Positions 1-6,706 of a stretch of DNA of 11,675 nucleotides are shown piece after piece (position 1 is the first letter of the stretch; the number at the start of each line of letters is the position of its first letter). Under the pieces are notes generated by a model that had not been told where the DNA came from, did not search any database, and saw only the letters and a program-made list of their open reading frames with translations. The DNA is from an uncultured Acidimicrobiaceae bacterium (GTDB lineage: Bacteria; Actinomycetota; Acidimicrobiia; Acidimicrobiales; RAAP-2), in contig CALAYR010000013.1 of the NCBI GenBank assembly GCA_937894805.1, forward strand, positions 1 to 11,675, written 5' to 3'. Both the position numbers and the translations under genes were made by a program.

Positions 1-1329
1 TATCTCACCTCGAACGCGAAGCGTCACGAGATCAGTCACGTCATCGTCTATCGAGTAGACCGTCTCGCTCGAGAGGTGGGAGGCCACCACACCATCAAGG
101 CCGCCCTCGCGCAGCAGCGCATCACGCTTGCGTCCGTCACCGAGCACTTCGACGAGACGCCCGCGGGCAAACTCACCGAGAACTTGATGGCAGTTCTCGC
201 GCAGTTCGACAACGACGTACGCAGCCAACGAACAACAGAGGGATTAAAGGCCGCGTCCGCTAAGGGTCGCTGGTGCTGGAGGGCCCCCTATGGCTACGAA
301 CGGTCCGCGAAGCACTCACCAAGCATGGTCCCGAAGGAACCCGAAGCGAGCATCGTGCGCGAGATCTTTAAACGCTCGGGCCAGATGGTTCCTCGCCTAG
401 AAATCACCGAGTGGGCTGCTACCCAGGGTCTAGTCACGAGTGCCGGAAAACCCCTGCACCTCCAGAACCTCCACCGAATGCTCACCAACCCCATCTACAT
501 GGGCATCATCGCGAAGCCCGAGTGGAACCTCTGGGTTCAAGGTGACTTCGAACCGCTCGTTGATCGCGAAACCTTCGAACTCGCCAACCATCACATCAAG
601 AAGGGTGGCAAGAGGGCTGACGGCCGAAGCCTGCACCACCCAGACTTTCCACTTCGGCGCATCGTGCGCTGTGGGCTCTGTGACACCCCTCTCACGGCCT
701 CGTGGTCGAGGGGAAGAAGCAGCCTCTACGCCTACTACCACTGCCGCAATCGCCACTGCACCAAGGTGCACGTCAAGCGAGACGTCATGGACGAAGCCTT
801 TAACGAGTTCCTGAAGGCCAATACCGTCGAGGAGAGCTTCGTGGACGCCCTGAAACTCACCTTCGACGACATGTACAAGCAGATGCTCGCCATGCGCGCC
901 GGCGAGATTGACCGACTCAAGCAAGCCATCGATGACCTAGCGCCCCGAGAAGCCCGTCTCCTTGACCTCTACGTCGGCGACAAGGGTGTGAGCAAGGAAC
1001 TCTTCCAGCGCCAGATCAAGGCCCTCGAGGACGAACGAGTGGAGCTGCAGGACCAGCTGGCATCACTACGTATCGAGGACATCAACTCAACAGAAGTCTT
1101 CGCCAAGGCCAAAGAAATCCTCTGTGACCTTTACGGGAGTTGGAACCGCCTAGAACCCATACACAGACTGCAGTTTCTGCACTTTCTGGTACCTCAGGGA
1201 CTGATCTGGAAAAACGGGAGTGTTGGAACCGCCTTTAACCCAAGTGGCGTAAGGGGAATCCTCGACTTCCCGACCCCCAAAAATCTTGAAGCACTCCCAG
1301 CGGGATTCGAACCCGCGCTGCCGCCGTGA
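1..1329 (+). CDS. Large serine recombinase (site-specific integrase), 5' end outside window
   Basis: The frame is open from base 1 to a TGA at 1327-1329 (442 residues visible). The first visible residues include YRVDRLARE, matching the conserved VxxLDRLxR stretch of the resolvase catalytic domain; the N-terminal part with the catalytic serine is therefore off the window, probably about 60 residues. Next comes the end of the catalytic domain (AGKLTENLMAVLAQFDNDVRS, near 160-235), then a Recombinase domain ending in NPIYMG near 505. A zinc-ribbon follows with CGLC (codons near 670-681) and the pair in HCRNRHC (near 742-759). A charged, probably coiled-coil segment (EIDRLKQAIDDL to RVELQDQLASL) covers about 900-1070. 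This order is that of phage and ICE large serine integrases. The last 13 codons lie antisense inside tRNA-Glu, so this is probably the end of an element that extends left. Whether it is intact upstream cannot be seen. Confidence 0.9.
   Translation, partial: YLTSNAKRHEISHVIVYRVDRLAREVGGHHTIKAALAQQRITLASVTEHFDETPAGKLTENLMAVLAQFDNDVRSQRTTEGLKAASAKGRWCWRAPYGYERSAKHSPSMVPKEPEASIVREIFKRSGQMVPRLEITEWAATQGLVTSAGKPLHLQNLHRMLTNPIYMGIIAKPEWNLWVQGDFEPLVDRETFELANHHIKKGGKRADGRSLHHPDFPLRRIVRCGLCDTPLTASWSRGRSSLYAYYHCRNRHCTKVHVKRDVMDEAFNEFLKANTVEESFVDALKLTFDDMYKQMLAMRAGEIDRLKQAIDDLAPREARLLDLYVGDKGVSKELFQRQIKALEDERVELQDQLASLRIEDINSTEVFAKAKEILCDLYGSWNRLEPIHRLQFLHFLVPQGLIWKNGSVGTAFNPSGVRGILDFPTPKNLEALPAGFEPALPP
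1292..1329. other. Putative attachment-site half (element/tRNA-Glu junction)
   Basis: The recombinase gene abuts and overlaps the 3' half of tRNA-Glu, the usual geometry for an element integrated in a tRNA gene where the element restores the 3' end. The identity segment should lie within the T-arm, acceptor and perhaps anticodon-loop bases. The partner site at the far left end of the element is outside the window, so the exact core cannot be defined here. Confidence 0.45.
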
Positions 1330-1364
1330 AAGGGCGGTGTCCTAGGCCGCTAGACGATGGGAGC
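1292..1364 (-). tRNA. tRNA-Glu (anticodon TTC)
   Basis: The minus strand folds as a 73-nt cloverleaf. The acceptor is GCTCCCA pairing with TGGGAGT, the anticodon stem is CCGCC/GGCGG around loop CTTTCAC (anticodon TTC, plus-strand bases 1328-1330), and the T-loop is TTCGAATC. The discriminator is G, as in many tRNA-Glu. CCA is not encoded, since the next bases are CTT. The first acceptor pair is G1-U72 rather than G-C, which could mean that the 3' end was supplied by the integrated element. The serine recombinase gene overlaps the 3' half of this tRNA on the other strand. It lies downstream of tRNA-Pro on the same strand and is probably co-transcribed with it. Confidence 0.95.
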
Positions 1365-1406
1365 TAGAACTTGTACTTCTGTAATACGCCAAGGCTCTCA
1401 CCTCGG

Positions 1407-1484
1407 TGGTCGGGCTGAGAGGATTCGAACCTCCGACCTCTGCGTCCCGAACGCAGCGCGCTAACCAAACTGCGCTACAGCCCG
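1407..1484 (-). tRNA. tRNA-Pro (anticodon CGG)
   Basis: The minus strand gives an acceptor CGGGCTG/CAGCCCG, a D-arm with GCGC stems, an anticodon stem CTGCG/CGCAG around loop TTCGGGA (anticodon CGG) and a T-arm with TTCGAAT. The discriminator is A, followed by an encoded CCA (plus-strand TGG at 1407-1409). It lies 29 bases downstream of the CorC-like gene and 42 bases upstream of tRNA-Glu, all on the same strand. The 5' end sits in a 12-base palindrome (CCCGCCGGCGGG, 1481-1492) that might influence processing. Confidence 0.95.
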
Positions 1485-1510
1485 CCGGCGGGTTCCCCCA
1501 GCGGGCATCA

Positions 1511-1540
1511 ATATTACTCGGGCTTTTTCTGAGATTTCAG
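1511..1540 (-). promoter_or_regulatory. Possible promoter for tRNA-Pro/tRNA-Glu
   Basis: On the minus strand TAATAT (1511-1516) is preceded, 18 bases upstream, by CTGAAA (1535-1540), a fair -10/-35 pair. The predicted start is about 20 bases before mature tRNA-Pro. It lies in the last codons of the upstream CorC-like gene, so the tRNAs could be transcribed alone or by read-through. This rests on motif inspection only. Confidence 0.35.
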
Positions 1541-2374
1541 AGCGGCGTCGACCATCTCTTGGGGCACCCCGTCGGGGTACTCTTCGCCAATAATCTCAAG
1601 AATTCTTCGCTTTTCGACTCGGTAAACACGGAGAACCCAGTTCTCGTGGACCACCATCACGCCCTCTTGAGGGAAGAAGCCCAGCTGATCGATGATGTAA
1701 CCACCGATGGTGACGTACTCCCCTTCGGGGATGGGGCAGCCAGCAACTTCGGCGACCTTGTCAATGTGGGCCTGACCCTGGATCAACCAGCGCAGTTCGG
1801 TGATCTTGGCGACGTCTTCTTCTTCGTCCTCATCGAACTCGTCGCCAAGGTCACCGACCAAGGGCTCCAAAAGGTCTCGCGTGGAAACGACGCCGGCGAC
1901 ACCACCGTGCTCATCCATCACGACCGCAAAGGTGCGGTGCTGCTGACGCATTTCTTCTAGGGCCTCAAAGACGGCCAGCGACTCGGTCAGTCGCAAGGGT
2001 TCGCGAATCTTTCGTTCAATCTCGCGCTCGTCGGGGAGAGAGACGCCTATGGCGCGTCGGCGACTTGAGCTTCGAAAGAGGTCGTTGACAAAGAGAACGC
2101 CGTCGACGTCATCGAGGTCTTCGGTAACCACGGGAAAGCAGCTGTGTCCGGAGTCGCGGACGGCTTCGGCTACCTGTTCGGGGGTGACGGGGTGGGTGAG
2201 AAAGACCACGTCAACCCGGGGGGTCATAACGTCACGAAGTTCCAACTCGGCCAAGTCGTGAACGCGGCGAATGATGTCTTTTTCGAATTCACTAACTACA
2301 CGGTCCTCGTGGCGTGGGCGAAATCGAGCGAAGAGTCCGGAGGCCTTGGGGCCAGAATGGTGAGAGTCGTTCAT
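1514..2374 (-). CDS. CBS-pair/CorC_HlyC domain protein (CorC-like, soluble)
   Basis: 286 residues. Two CBS motifs are visible: the first with DVMTPRVDVVFL and SCFPVVTEDLDDVDGVLFVNDL (about 46-105), the second with LAVFEALEEMRQQHRTFAVVMDEHGGVAGVVSTRDLLE (about 130-172, in two blocks). An acidic linker (DEFDEDEEED) follows, then a CorC_HlyC domain (about 190-265) with GQAHIDKV, TIGGYI and LGFFPQEG. The membrane DUF21 domain of HlyC/CorC exporters is absent, as in enterobacterial CorC. The family is linked to Mg2+/Co2+ homeostasis and adenine-nucleotide sensing by the CBS pair; the exact substrate here is unknown. I chose the ATG at 2374 because it overlaps the stop of the receiver gene as ATGA, a translational-coupling arrangement; an upstream GTG at 2416 would add 14 residues and lie deep in that gene. 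Confidence 0.88.
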   Translation of the reverse strand: MNDSHHSGPKASGLFARFRPRHEDRVVSEFEKDIIRRVHDLAELELRDVMTPRVDVVFLTHPVTPEQVAEAVRDSGHSCFPVVTEDLDDVDGVLFVNDLFRSSSRRRAIGVSLPDEREIERKIREPLRLTESLAVFEALEEMRQQHRTFAVVMDEHGGVAGVVSTRDLLEPLVGDLGDEFDEDEEEDVAKITELRWLIQGQAHIDKVAEVAGCPIPEGEYVTIGGYIIDQLGFFPQEGVMVVHENWVLRVYRVEKRRILEIIGEEYPDGVPQEMVDAALKSQKKPE

Positions 2375-2802
2375 TGAGGCGTCGGAGCAGCGACGCGGAC
2401 GGTGGCGGGGCGCCACGCGTCATCCTCGTACCCTTCGCCGCGAAGCAACGCGCGGACGGCGCGACGAACGCGCAGCGGGTCAAGGGGCTTTACGACGAAT
2501 CCTTCGGCACCGCTACGGCGGGCCAAGAAGACGTCGGGACGACGGTCGAGGAGCATGAGGACGGGCACATGTGGTGCGGCGCCGTAGGACTCCTCGTGTC
2601 GAAGGTCAAGACAAATTGCCATGGCGCCCATGGCGCCAATTTGGAGGTCCAAAATGGCCAGGTCAATTTGCTGGGAGGACACCGCGGCGCGGACGGCGGG
2701 ACCGGTCGCAACTTCGAGAATTTCGATGTCAGGACCTTCGAGCATGCTGCGAAGTTCCTGGCGTAGTGAAACGAGATCACTCGCGATAAGAACGGTTGCC
2801 AC
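2371..2802 (-). CDS. Stand-alone response-regulator receiver domain protein, degenerate
   Basis: 143 residues, essentially one CheY-like receiver with no output domain. The phospho-acceptor position is present (D52 in LAILDLQIG), as is the conserved lysine (K105 in VVKPLDP). The N-terminal acidic pair is reduced to one residue (SD at 8-9). The conserved Thr/Ser that normally follows PVxML is leucine (PVLMLLD, L85), so normal phosphorylation switching is doubtful. A C-terminal tail of about 20 residues has no recognised domain. No sensor kinase is nearby. It is the first gene of a two-gene unit with the CBS/CorC-like gene (4-base ATGA overlap), so the two may act together. The GTG start follows a -10-like hexamer by exactly six bases with no Shine-Dalgarno, which suggests a leaderless mRNA. 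Confidence 0.85.
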   Translation of the reverse strand: MATVLIASDLVSLRQELRSMLEGPDIEILEVATGPAVRAAVSSQQIDLAILDLQIGAMGAMAICLDLRHEESYGAAPHVPVLMLLDRRPDVFLARRSGAEGFVVKPLDPLRVRRAVRALLRGEGYEDDAWRPATVRVAAPTPQ

Positions 2803-2808
2803 GGGGTA

Positions 2809-2814
2809 ATCGTA
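2809..2814 (-). promoter_or_regulatory. -10 element, predicted leaderless start of receiver gene
   Basis: Minus strand TACGAT, then six bases (TACCCC), then the GTG start codon at 2802-2800. If the final T is at -7, transcription starts on the G of GTG. No purine-rich ribosome-binding site lies in between. No convincing -35 was seen. Confidence 0.5.
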
Positions 2815-2846
2815 GCGTGAAACGAGAGTTTGGTGCTCCTTGGAAT

Positions 2847-2903
2847 ACTGGGGCCCAGTTGGCGAAATCTTTCACATGATTCGATTTGCTAGCGGCGAAT
2901 CGA
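2847..2903. promoter_or_regulatory. Inverted repeats in the receiver/whiB divergent intergenic region
   Basis: The 144-base gap between the divergent receiver and whiB genes holds two inverted repeats. ACTGGG-G-CCCAGT (2847-2859) is perfect with a one-base centre. TCGATT (2881-2886) and AATCGA (2898-2903) have a spacer of 11. Both could be operators for a dimeric regulator, but six-base arms also arise by chance. A weak plus-strand promoter candidate for whiB is TTGCTA (2886-2891) with TAGTCT (2910-2915). Confidence 0.3.
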
Positions 2904-2946
2904 CCTCGTTAGTCTGCCTTCTCTTATCTGAACTGGGGGGTTCGTA

Positions 2947-3189
2947 GTGGCAATGCCAAATGCTGAATGGATGGAACTTGGGGCCTGCAGGACAGCGAGC
3001 GCCCGCCTCTTTTTTGCACCTGAGGAGAAGGAGCCGCGCGAGCTGCGCTTCGAACGGGAACGTCAAGCCAAGGCCGTCTGTGCGGACTGTGTGGTCAAAG
3101 ACGAGTGCTTGGCCTACGCCCTACGTAATCGGGAACGCATTGGCGTCTGGGGCGGCTTAACCGAAGTTGAGCGGGGCGTTCGCTTCTAG
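2947..3189 (+). CDS. WhiB-family Fe-S transcriptional regulator
   Basis: 80 residues. It carries the four-cysteine signature C14, C45-x2-C48, C54 (GACRTA; CADCVVKDEC) that binds a [4Fe-4S] cluster in Wbl proteins, followed by the GVWGG turn (66-70) and LTEVER. Wbl proteins are restricted to actinobacteria and their phages and act with sigma factors on transcription. The protein stops at ERGVRF and lacks the basic C-terminal extension that often follows GVWGG in WhiB1/WhiB2-like members, so its DNA contacts may differ. The GTG start follows a GGGGGG run (2935-2940) seven bases upstream; an ATG two codons later (2953) is an alternative. Its stop shares the CTAG at 3186-3189 with the convergent VKOR gene. 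Paralogue assignment is not possible by eye. Confidence 0.92.
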   Translation: MAMPNAEWMELGACRTASARLFFAPEEKEPRELRFERERQAKAVCADCVVKDECLAYALRNRERIGVWGGLTEVERGVRF

Positions 3190-3650
3190 TTCGAGCGCCG
3201 AAACAGTTCGCCACTCCACGTCCGAGAGACGACAATCAAGAGTGCGAAGGTGACCACGTGCACGCCGGTGCACCACAGACAGATGTGATCAATGATCAAG
3301 AGTTCGGCGGCAATGAGCCACAGGACAAAGCCCATGCCTGACAACAGTGCGAGGGCCCGCAAGCGGTCAATCAGTTGTGAGTTTCGTCGCCAGACCCACG
3401 GACTATTGATTACAACCATGGCGAGGAAGAAGGCCAGGCCGAGATTTGAAACGGGCAAGCCGAGAAATTTCGACTGGGCCGAGGTCGTAACGGTGGCGCA
3501 GTTGATGAGACCTTGATCGGGGCAGGCAAAGAAGGTGGCGCCCTTGTAGTGCCCAATGGTGAGGTACGTCGATATGGCGACACCGACGATGCTCAGGATA
3601 AAACTGGTCCAAACAATCCTTTTCGAAGTGCTGGGCGCCTCGGTGACCAC
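3186..3650 (-). CDS. Vitamin K epoxide reductase (VKOR) family membrane protein
   Basis: 154 residues with four or five hydrophobic segments (about 13-33, 67-82, 97-118, 120-142). It has the VKOR features: loop cysteines C43 and C51 (FACPDQGLINC), the conserved serine in LPVSNLGL (S68) and the active-site CLWC (C124/C127) followed by TGVH. Bacterial VKOR reoxidises a DsbA-like thiol oxidase and passes electrons to quinone, replacing DsbB in many actinobacteria. The upstream gene encodes a membrane-tethered protein with CPFC, the probable partner; the two genes overlap as TAGTG, with the GTG as start. The gene has no separate ribosome-binding site, consistent with coupling. It converges on whiB, sharing CTAG. 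Confidence 0.93.
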   Translation of the reverse strand: MVTEAPSTSKRIVWTSFILSIVGVAISTYLTIGHYKGATFFACPDQGLINCATVTTSAQSKFLGLPVSNLGLAFFLAMVVINSPWVWRRNSQLIDRLRALALLSGMGFVLWLIAAELLIIDHICLWCTGVHVVTFALLIVVSRTWSGELFRRSN

Positions 3651-4588
3651 TAGAGGTGGAGCGCCTTCTTCGCCGCCAGCACACCCTTGGAGTTACAGAC
3701 GTTGCTCGGCTGCTGGTTGGTCTGGGAGCAGATAGCGGCCGAAACCATGTTGGACGAAGCGATAATGCTGCGAGAAATTGGATTGTTCGTGTCGGTCAGG
3801 TTCTTCGCGATGTCGTCACGGACCTGGCCCTGGAATGAGCTGGGTGAGATTGACGACCCGGCCCACATAATGCGGTTGCCAATCGTGAAGAAGGGAATCG
3901 AACCGGCGTACTGCTCGCTCATGGTGGGGAAGTACTTCGGCGTGTCGTACTTGGTCACGATGGCCAGCTGTTCCGCCGTGGGCTTTTGCAAGATGGTGTA
4001 GTCGTTGCCGGCCGCGTTGATCTGGTTGGACTTCTCTTCAACGGTCTGCAGCGCAATGTAGGGCGAGGTGAAGGTCGACTTTTGGAACGTGAACGTTGGC
4101 GTGTTGGGGTAGACGTCACGACTGGCTGAAGTGGTGTTGCCGAGGCTGGCCCAGGTGCCAAAACGGCTCAACGCAACGATGGTCGGCCAGCGCTGAGCGG
4201 CGCAGAACGGGCAGTACTCCGAGCCGTAGTAGAGGACTCCGGGCAGCATTTTGCCGGTGGTGGGGTCCTTGAAGAGCAGCTGGGGCTCGTTTAAGTGGAC
4301 CTGAGGGGCCGTAACGAGCATCACGGGAGAATCAATACCCACGGTGTCAAAGACTGAGCTCGGCACGGTGGTCAGGTCGGTCGCGATGGAAGATGAGGTC
4401 GCTTCCCAGCCGCCATTGGCCGTGTTGGAGCCGCCCGTGGCGATCTTGACCACAACGAGGGCCGCGATAATCAAGACCACGACACCGACGGCTACCCAAG
4501 TCACGAGGCCAGCGGGACGACCGGCCTGGTTGGCGGGTTTGCGGTTGGCGAGGGCGGTATTGGCGTTCTTTGGGGTGGGCTTAGCCAC
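3650..4588 (-). CDS. DUF929 family membrane-anchored thioredoxin-like protein
   Basis: 312 residues. A basic N-terminus is followed by one membrane segment (about 28-50) and a long extracytoplasmic part. LYYGSEYCPFCAAQRW (C126, C129) is a thioredoxin-type CxxC followed by the WP-rich start of a helix, matching my recollection of the DUF929 family. FFTIGNRIMWAGSSISP near residue 245 looks like the thioredoxin-fold strand region. Two further cysteines near the C-terminus (CSQTNQQPSNVC) could form a structural disulfide. Together with the downstream, overlapping VKOR gene it probably makes an oxidative folding pair, with this protein as thiol oxidase or carrier; that role is inferred. The GTG start has a clear GGAGG (4594-4598) five bases upstream. 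Confidence 0.8.
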   Translation of the reverse strand: MAKPTPKNANTALANRKPANQAGRPAGLVTWVAVGVVVLIIAALVVVKIATGGSNTANGGWEATSSSIATDLTTVPSSVFDTVGIDSPVMLVTAPQVHLNEPQLLFKDPTTGKMLPGVLYYGSEYCPFCAAQRWPTIVALSRFGTWASLGNTTSASRDVYPNTPTFTFQKSTFTSPYIALQTVEEKSNQINAAGNDYTILQKPTAEQLAIVTKYDTPKYFPTMSEQYAGSIPFFTIGNRIMWAGSSISPSSFQGQVRDDIAKNLTDTNNPISRSIIASSNMVSAAICSQTNQQPSNVCNSKGVLAAKKALHL

Positions 4589-4617
4589 GAGGACCTCCAG
4601 AGGGATTACTTGATGTC

Positions 4618-4623
4618 AGCGTA
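4618..4623 (-). promoter_or_regulatory. -10 element for the DUF929-VKOR unit
   Basis: Minus strand TACGCT, identical to the hexamers before the Nudix and A-type carrier genes. Predicted start is near 4611, giving a leader of about 23 bases with the GGAGG site. No clear -35. Confidence 0.4.
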
Positions 4624-4627
4624 CCTT

Positions 4628-4642
4628 CTGACTCCCTGTCAG
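4628..4642. promoter_or_regulatory. Inverted repeat CTGAC-N5-GTCAG between divergent promoters
   Basis: A perfect five-base inverted repeat lies between the divergent -10 elements of the DUF929 (4618-4623) and Nudix (4679-4684) genes, just upstream of the former. The position suits an operator, but the arms are short. Confidence 0.25.
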
Positions 4643-4678
4643 GTAGTCGTGGGGGTAAGAATCACCTAAAACGTGCGG

Positions 4679-4684
4679 TACGCT
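4679..4684 (+). promoter_or_regulatory. -10 element, near-leaderless start of Nudix gene
   Basis: TACGCT ends seven bases before the ATG at 4692, so transcription should start on or one base before the start codon. No ribosome-binding site is present. Confidence 0.5.
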
Positions 4685-4691
4685 TCGCCCA

Positions 4692-5486
4692 ATGTCGAAT
4701 GTCATGGAGCCCCGCCCCGCCGCCACCGTCATGATGGTTCGTGACGGCGATGGGGGCTTTGAAGTCTTGATGTTGAAGCGCAATTTGAACTCGGACTTTG
4801 TCGGTGGGGCGTACGTCTTTCCCGGCGGTGGAGTGGACGCGCTCGATGCCTCGCCCGGGACGGAGGTACTCGTCGAGGGTCTCATTGATGCCGAGGCCTC
4901 GACGCGACTTTCTCTAACTTCTGGCGGCCTCGCCTACTACGTGGCCTGCCTTCGCGAACTCTTCGAGGAGGCGGGACTCCTACTTGCTCGAAGTGCCAAC
5001 GGCGAGTACGTGCGCTTCGATGACCCCGACGTTCATGAGCGATTCGCAACTCATCGACGGGCCGTCAATGGGAGTGAGCGTCGTTTTCTCGACATCGTGG
5101 CCGAGGAGAAGCTTCGCCTCGATCTCACGGCCCTGGAGTACTACGCCCACTGGGTTACTCCGGTGGGGCCGCCCCGTCGCTACGACACGCGATTCTTTGT
5201 GGCGCTCGCCCCGGAGTATCAAGTGGCCGCCCACGACGCCGGTGAAACGATTGCCGACGAGTGGGTGCGCCCTCGTGATGCGCTGGAACGTCATCACGCC
5301 GGTGAGTTGGAGATGATCTTTCCGACCATTCGCAATCTCGAAGCCATCGCCGACTTGCCGCACGCGGCAGCCGTACTGGAGCACGCCCGGCAAAAGCAAG
5401 AGATTCTCCGGATCGAGCCAAAGTTTCTTACCGTGGATGGCGAAGTCACCATCGTGATGCCCGGTGATCCGGGCTGGACCAACTAG
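4692..5486 (+). CDS. Nudix hydrolase, NUDT19-like
   Basis: 264 residues. The N-terminus PAATVMMVRDGDGGFEVLMLKRN and FPGGGVDA (about 43-50), then RELFEEAGLLL (88-98), make a Nudix box in which about 35 residues are inserted between the GG and the REUxEExGU part. This split box is typical of the NUDT19/NUDT7-like group, several of which hydrolyse CoA or acyl-CoA diphosphates. Later segments such as YYAHWVTPVGPPRRYDTRFFVA also fit that group. The substrate cannot be read from sequence. It is the only gene of its transcript, divergent from DUF929-VKOR, and its TAG stop shares CTAG (5483-5486) with the convergent mrp gene. Confidence 0.85.
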   Translation: MSNVMEPRPAATVMMVRDGDGGFEVLMLKRNLNSDFVGGAYVFPGGGVDALDASPGTEVLVEGLIDAEASTRLSLTSGGLAYYVACLRELFEEAGLLLARSANGEYVRFDDPDVHERFATHRRAVNGSERRFLDIVAEEKLRLDLTALEYYAHWVTPVGPPRRYDTRFFVALAPEYQVAAHDAGETIADEWVRPRDALERHHAGELEMIFPTIRNLEAIADLPHAAAVLEHARQKQEILRIEPKFLTVDGEVTIVMPGDPGWTN

Positions 5487-6622
5487 CTCTGCGCTACGGC
5501 AGCGTTGAGGTCGCTCAACATCCGCGCCGTACAGCCCGTCATACCGGCCGGGGGCGCAATCTCGGACGTGAGCAACTGGACGAGGTCCTGAAAAATCTCT
5601 GAGGCCATCGTGTCGCTGGAAACGGCGGGGGCCCCGGCGTCACCACCGGCGGCGATGTGAGCCCGCAGCGGAATACTCGCGAGCAGCGGGGTGGAGAGTT
5701 CTTCCGCCAGGGCGAGGCCACCACCACGACCAAAGACGTCGTGCTCTTGGCCACACGCACAGCTGAAGGGAGCCATGTTCTCAACGACGCCGAGGACGCG
5801 CACGTTGGATCGACGAGCAAAGTCGGCCATACGAGCGGCCACCCGTTGGGCGGCCATGGCCGGAGTTGTCACGATGATGTGACCCATGTGGGGGAGCAGG
5901 CGAGCGAGGGTCATCGATATGTCGCCCGTGCCGGGGGGCGTGTCAATGATGAAGTAGTCCACGCCGCTCCAGTCGGCATCTTCGATGAACTGCTGGACGG
6001 CCTTTTGCACGATGAGGCCCCGCCAGAGCAGGGCCTTTTCTTCCTCGGCGAGAAAGCCCATGGAAAGAAGGCGTAGCGATCCGGTGCCGAAGGCCTTTTC
6101 GAGGGGCTGCATTTTGCCGCCGCGCGCGGTGACGTCACCGGCCATCCCGAGGAGGCGAGGGAGCGAGAAACCCCAGATGTCCGCATCCAGCACGCCGACC
6201 GTGAAGCCACGTTCGGCCAGGGCCACGGCGAGGTTGGCCGTGACGGAAGACTTGCCGACGCCGCCCTTGCCCGAGGAGATGGCGATAACGGGAGTCGTGC
6301 GGGGAATCGTGGTGGTCGGGGCACTCTCCTGGGCCAGTCGCCGGGCCGTATCCATCAAGGTGGCCTTGGCCGAGGGCGACATGGTCCCGAGGACGATGGA
6401 GACCGAAGAGATGCCCTCAACAACGAGGGAGGCCTCCTTGACGTCTCGCTCAATCTGGGCCCGTAGGGGGCAGGCGGCGGTCGTCAGGGCCACTTCCACG
6501 GTGGCGTGGGTCTCTTCGACTGTGATGGCGCCCACCATGCCCAAAGTGACGATCGAGGCGCCGAGTTCGGGGTCCAGGACGTACTGGAGCCGTTCTCGTA
6601 AGGCTTCGGCGGGCGTGGTCAC
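5483..6622 (-). CDS. mrp: Mrp/ApbC family P-loop ATPase, Fe-S cluster carrier
   Basis: 379 residues. An N-terminal MIP18/DUF59-like domain (about 1-85, with LDPELGASIVTLGMV and the cysteine in AACPLRAQIE) precedes a deviant-Walker ATPase of the ParA/Mrp group: SSGKGGVGKSS (117-127), LDADIWGFSLPRLLG (145-159) and DTPPGTGD (227-234). VVENMAPF is followed by C288-A-C290; many Mrp/ApbC proteins have CxxC here as the cluster ligand at the dimer interface, so this is a CxC variant. The family binds and transfers [4Fe-4S] clusters. It is divergently arranged, 84 bases start to start, with an A-type Fe-S carrier, which supports the role. The GTG start follows TAGCGT by six bases with no ribosome-binding site, so the mRNA is probably leaderless. 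Confidence 0.93.
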   Translation of the reverse strand: MTTPAEALRERLQYVLDPELGASIVTLGMVGAITVEETHATVEVALTTAACPLRAQIERDVKEASLVVEGISSVSIVLGTMSPSAKATLMDTARRLAQESAPTTTIPRTTPVIAISSGKGGVGKSSVTANLAVALAERGFTVGVLDADIWGFSLPRLLGMAGDVTARGGKMQPLEKAFGTGSLRLLSMGFLAEEEKALLWRGLIVQKAVQQFIEDADWSGVDYFIIDTPPGTGDISMTLARLLPHMGHIIVTTPAMAAQRVAARMADFARRSNVRVLGVVENMAPFSCACGQEHDVFGRGGGLALAEELSTPLLASIPLRAHIAAGGDAGAPAVSSDTMASEIFQDLVQLLTSEIAPPAGMTGCTARMLSDLNAAVAQS

Positions 6623-6628
6623 GTATTG

Positions 6629-6634
6629 ACGCTA
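6629..6634 (-). promoter_or_regulatory. -10 element, predicted leaderless start of mrp
   Basis: Minus strand TAGCGT, then six bases (CAATAC), then GTG at 6622-6620. The spacing places the transcription start on the G of the start codon. Same geometry as the receiver and NAD+ synthetase genes. Confidence 0.5.
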
Positions 6635-6667
6635 CCCGTAGGGGTGGAATTCCGGCGTCGCGGTCGC

Positions 6668-6673
6668 TACGCT
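6668..6673 (+). promoter_or_regulatory. -10 element for the A-type carrier gene
   Basis: TACGCT followed by GAGTGC and a purine near 6680, giving a short leader that contains AAGGAG (6697-6702). A related arrangement, TATGGT followed by GAGTGC, precedes the RidA gene. Confidence 0.45.
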
Positions 6674-6706
6674 GAGTGCAACGTTCTCTGCCTACCAAGG
6701 AGCATC

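Noticed and set aside
430..924. 164-codon open frame antisense to the recombinase
   Set aside because: No recognisable domain; shadow of the zinc-ribbon region of the recombinase.
1406..1960. Open frame starting inside tRNA-Pro (GLRGFEPPTSASRTQ)
   Set aside because: The GFEPPTS start is the well-known artefact of translating antisense tRNA sequence; the rest is antisense to the CorC-like gene.
5985..6629. 214-codon open frame antisense to mrp
   Set aside because: Arg/Ser/Ala-rich translation with no family features; a GC-codon shadow of the clearly real Mrp gene.
6626..6706. Upstream extension of the A-type carrier gene
   Set aside because: It would cross the -10 element at 6668 and lacks a ribosome-binding site, whereas ATG 6707 has AAGGAG at good spacing.
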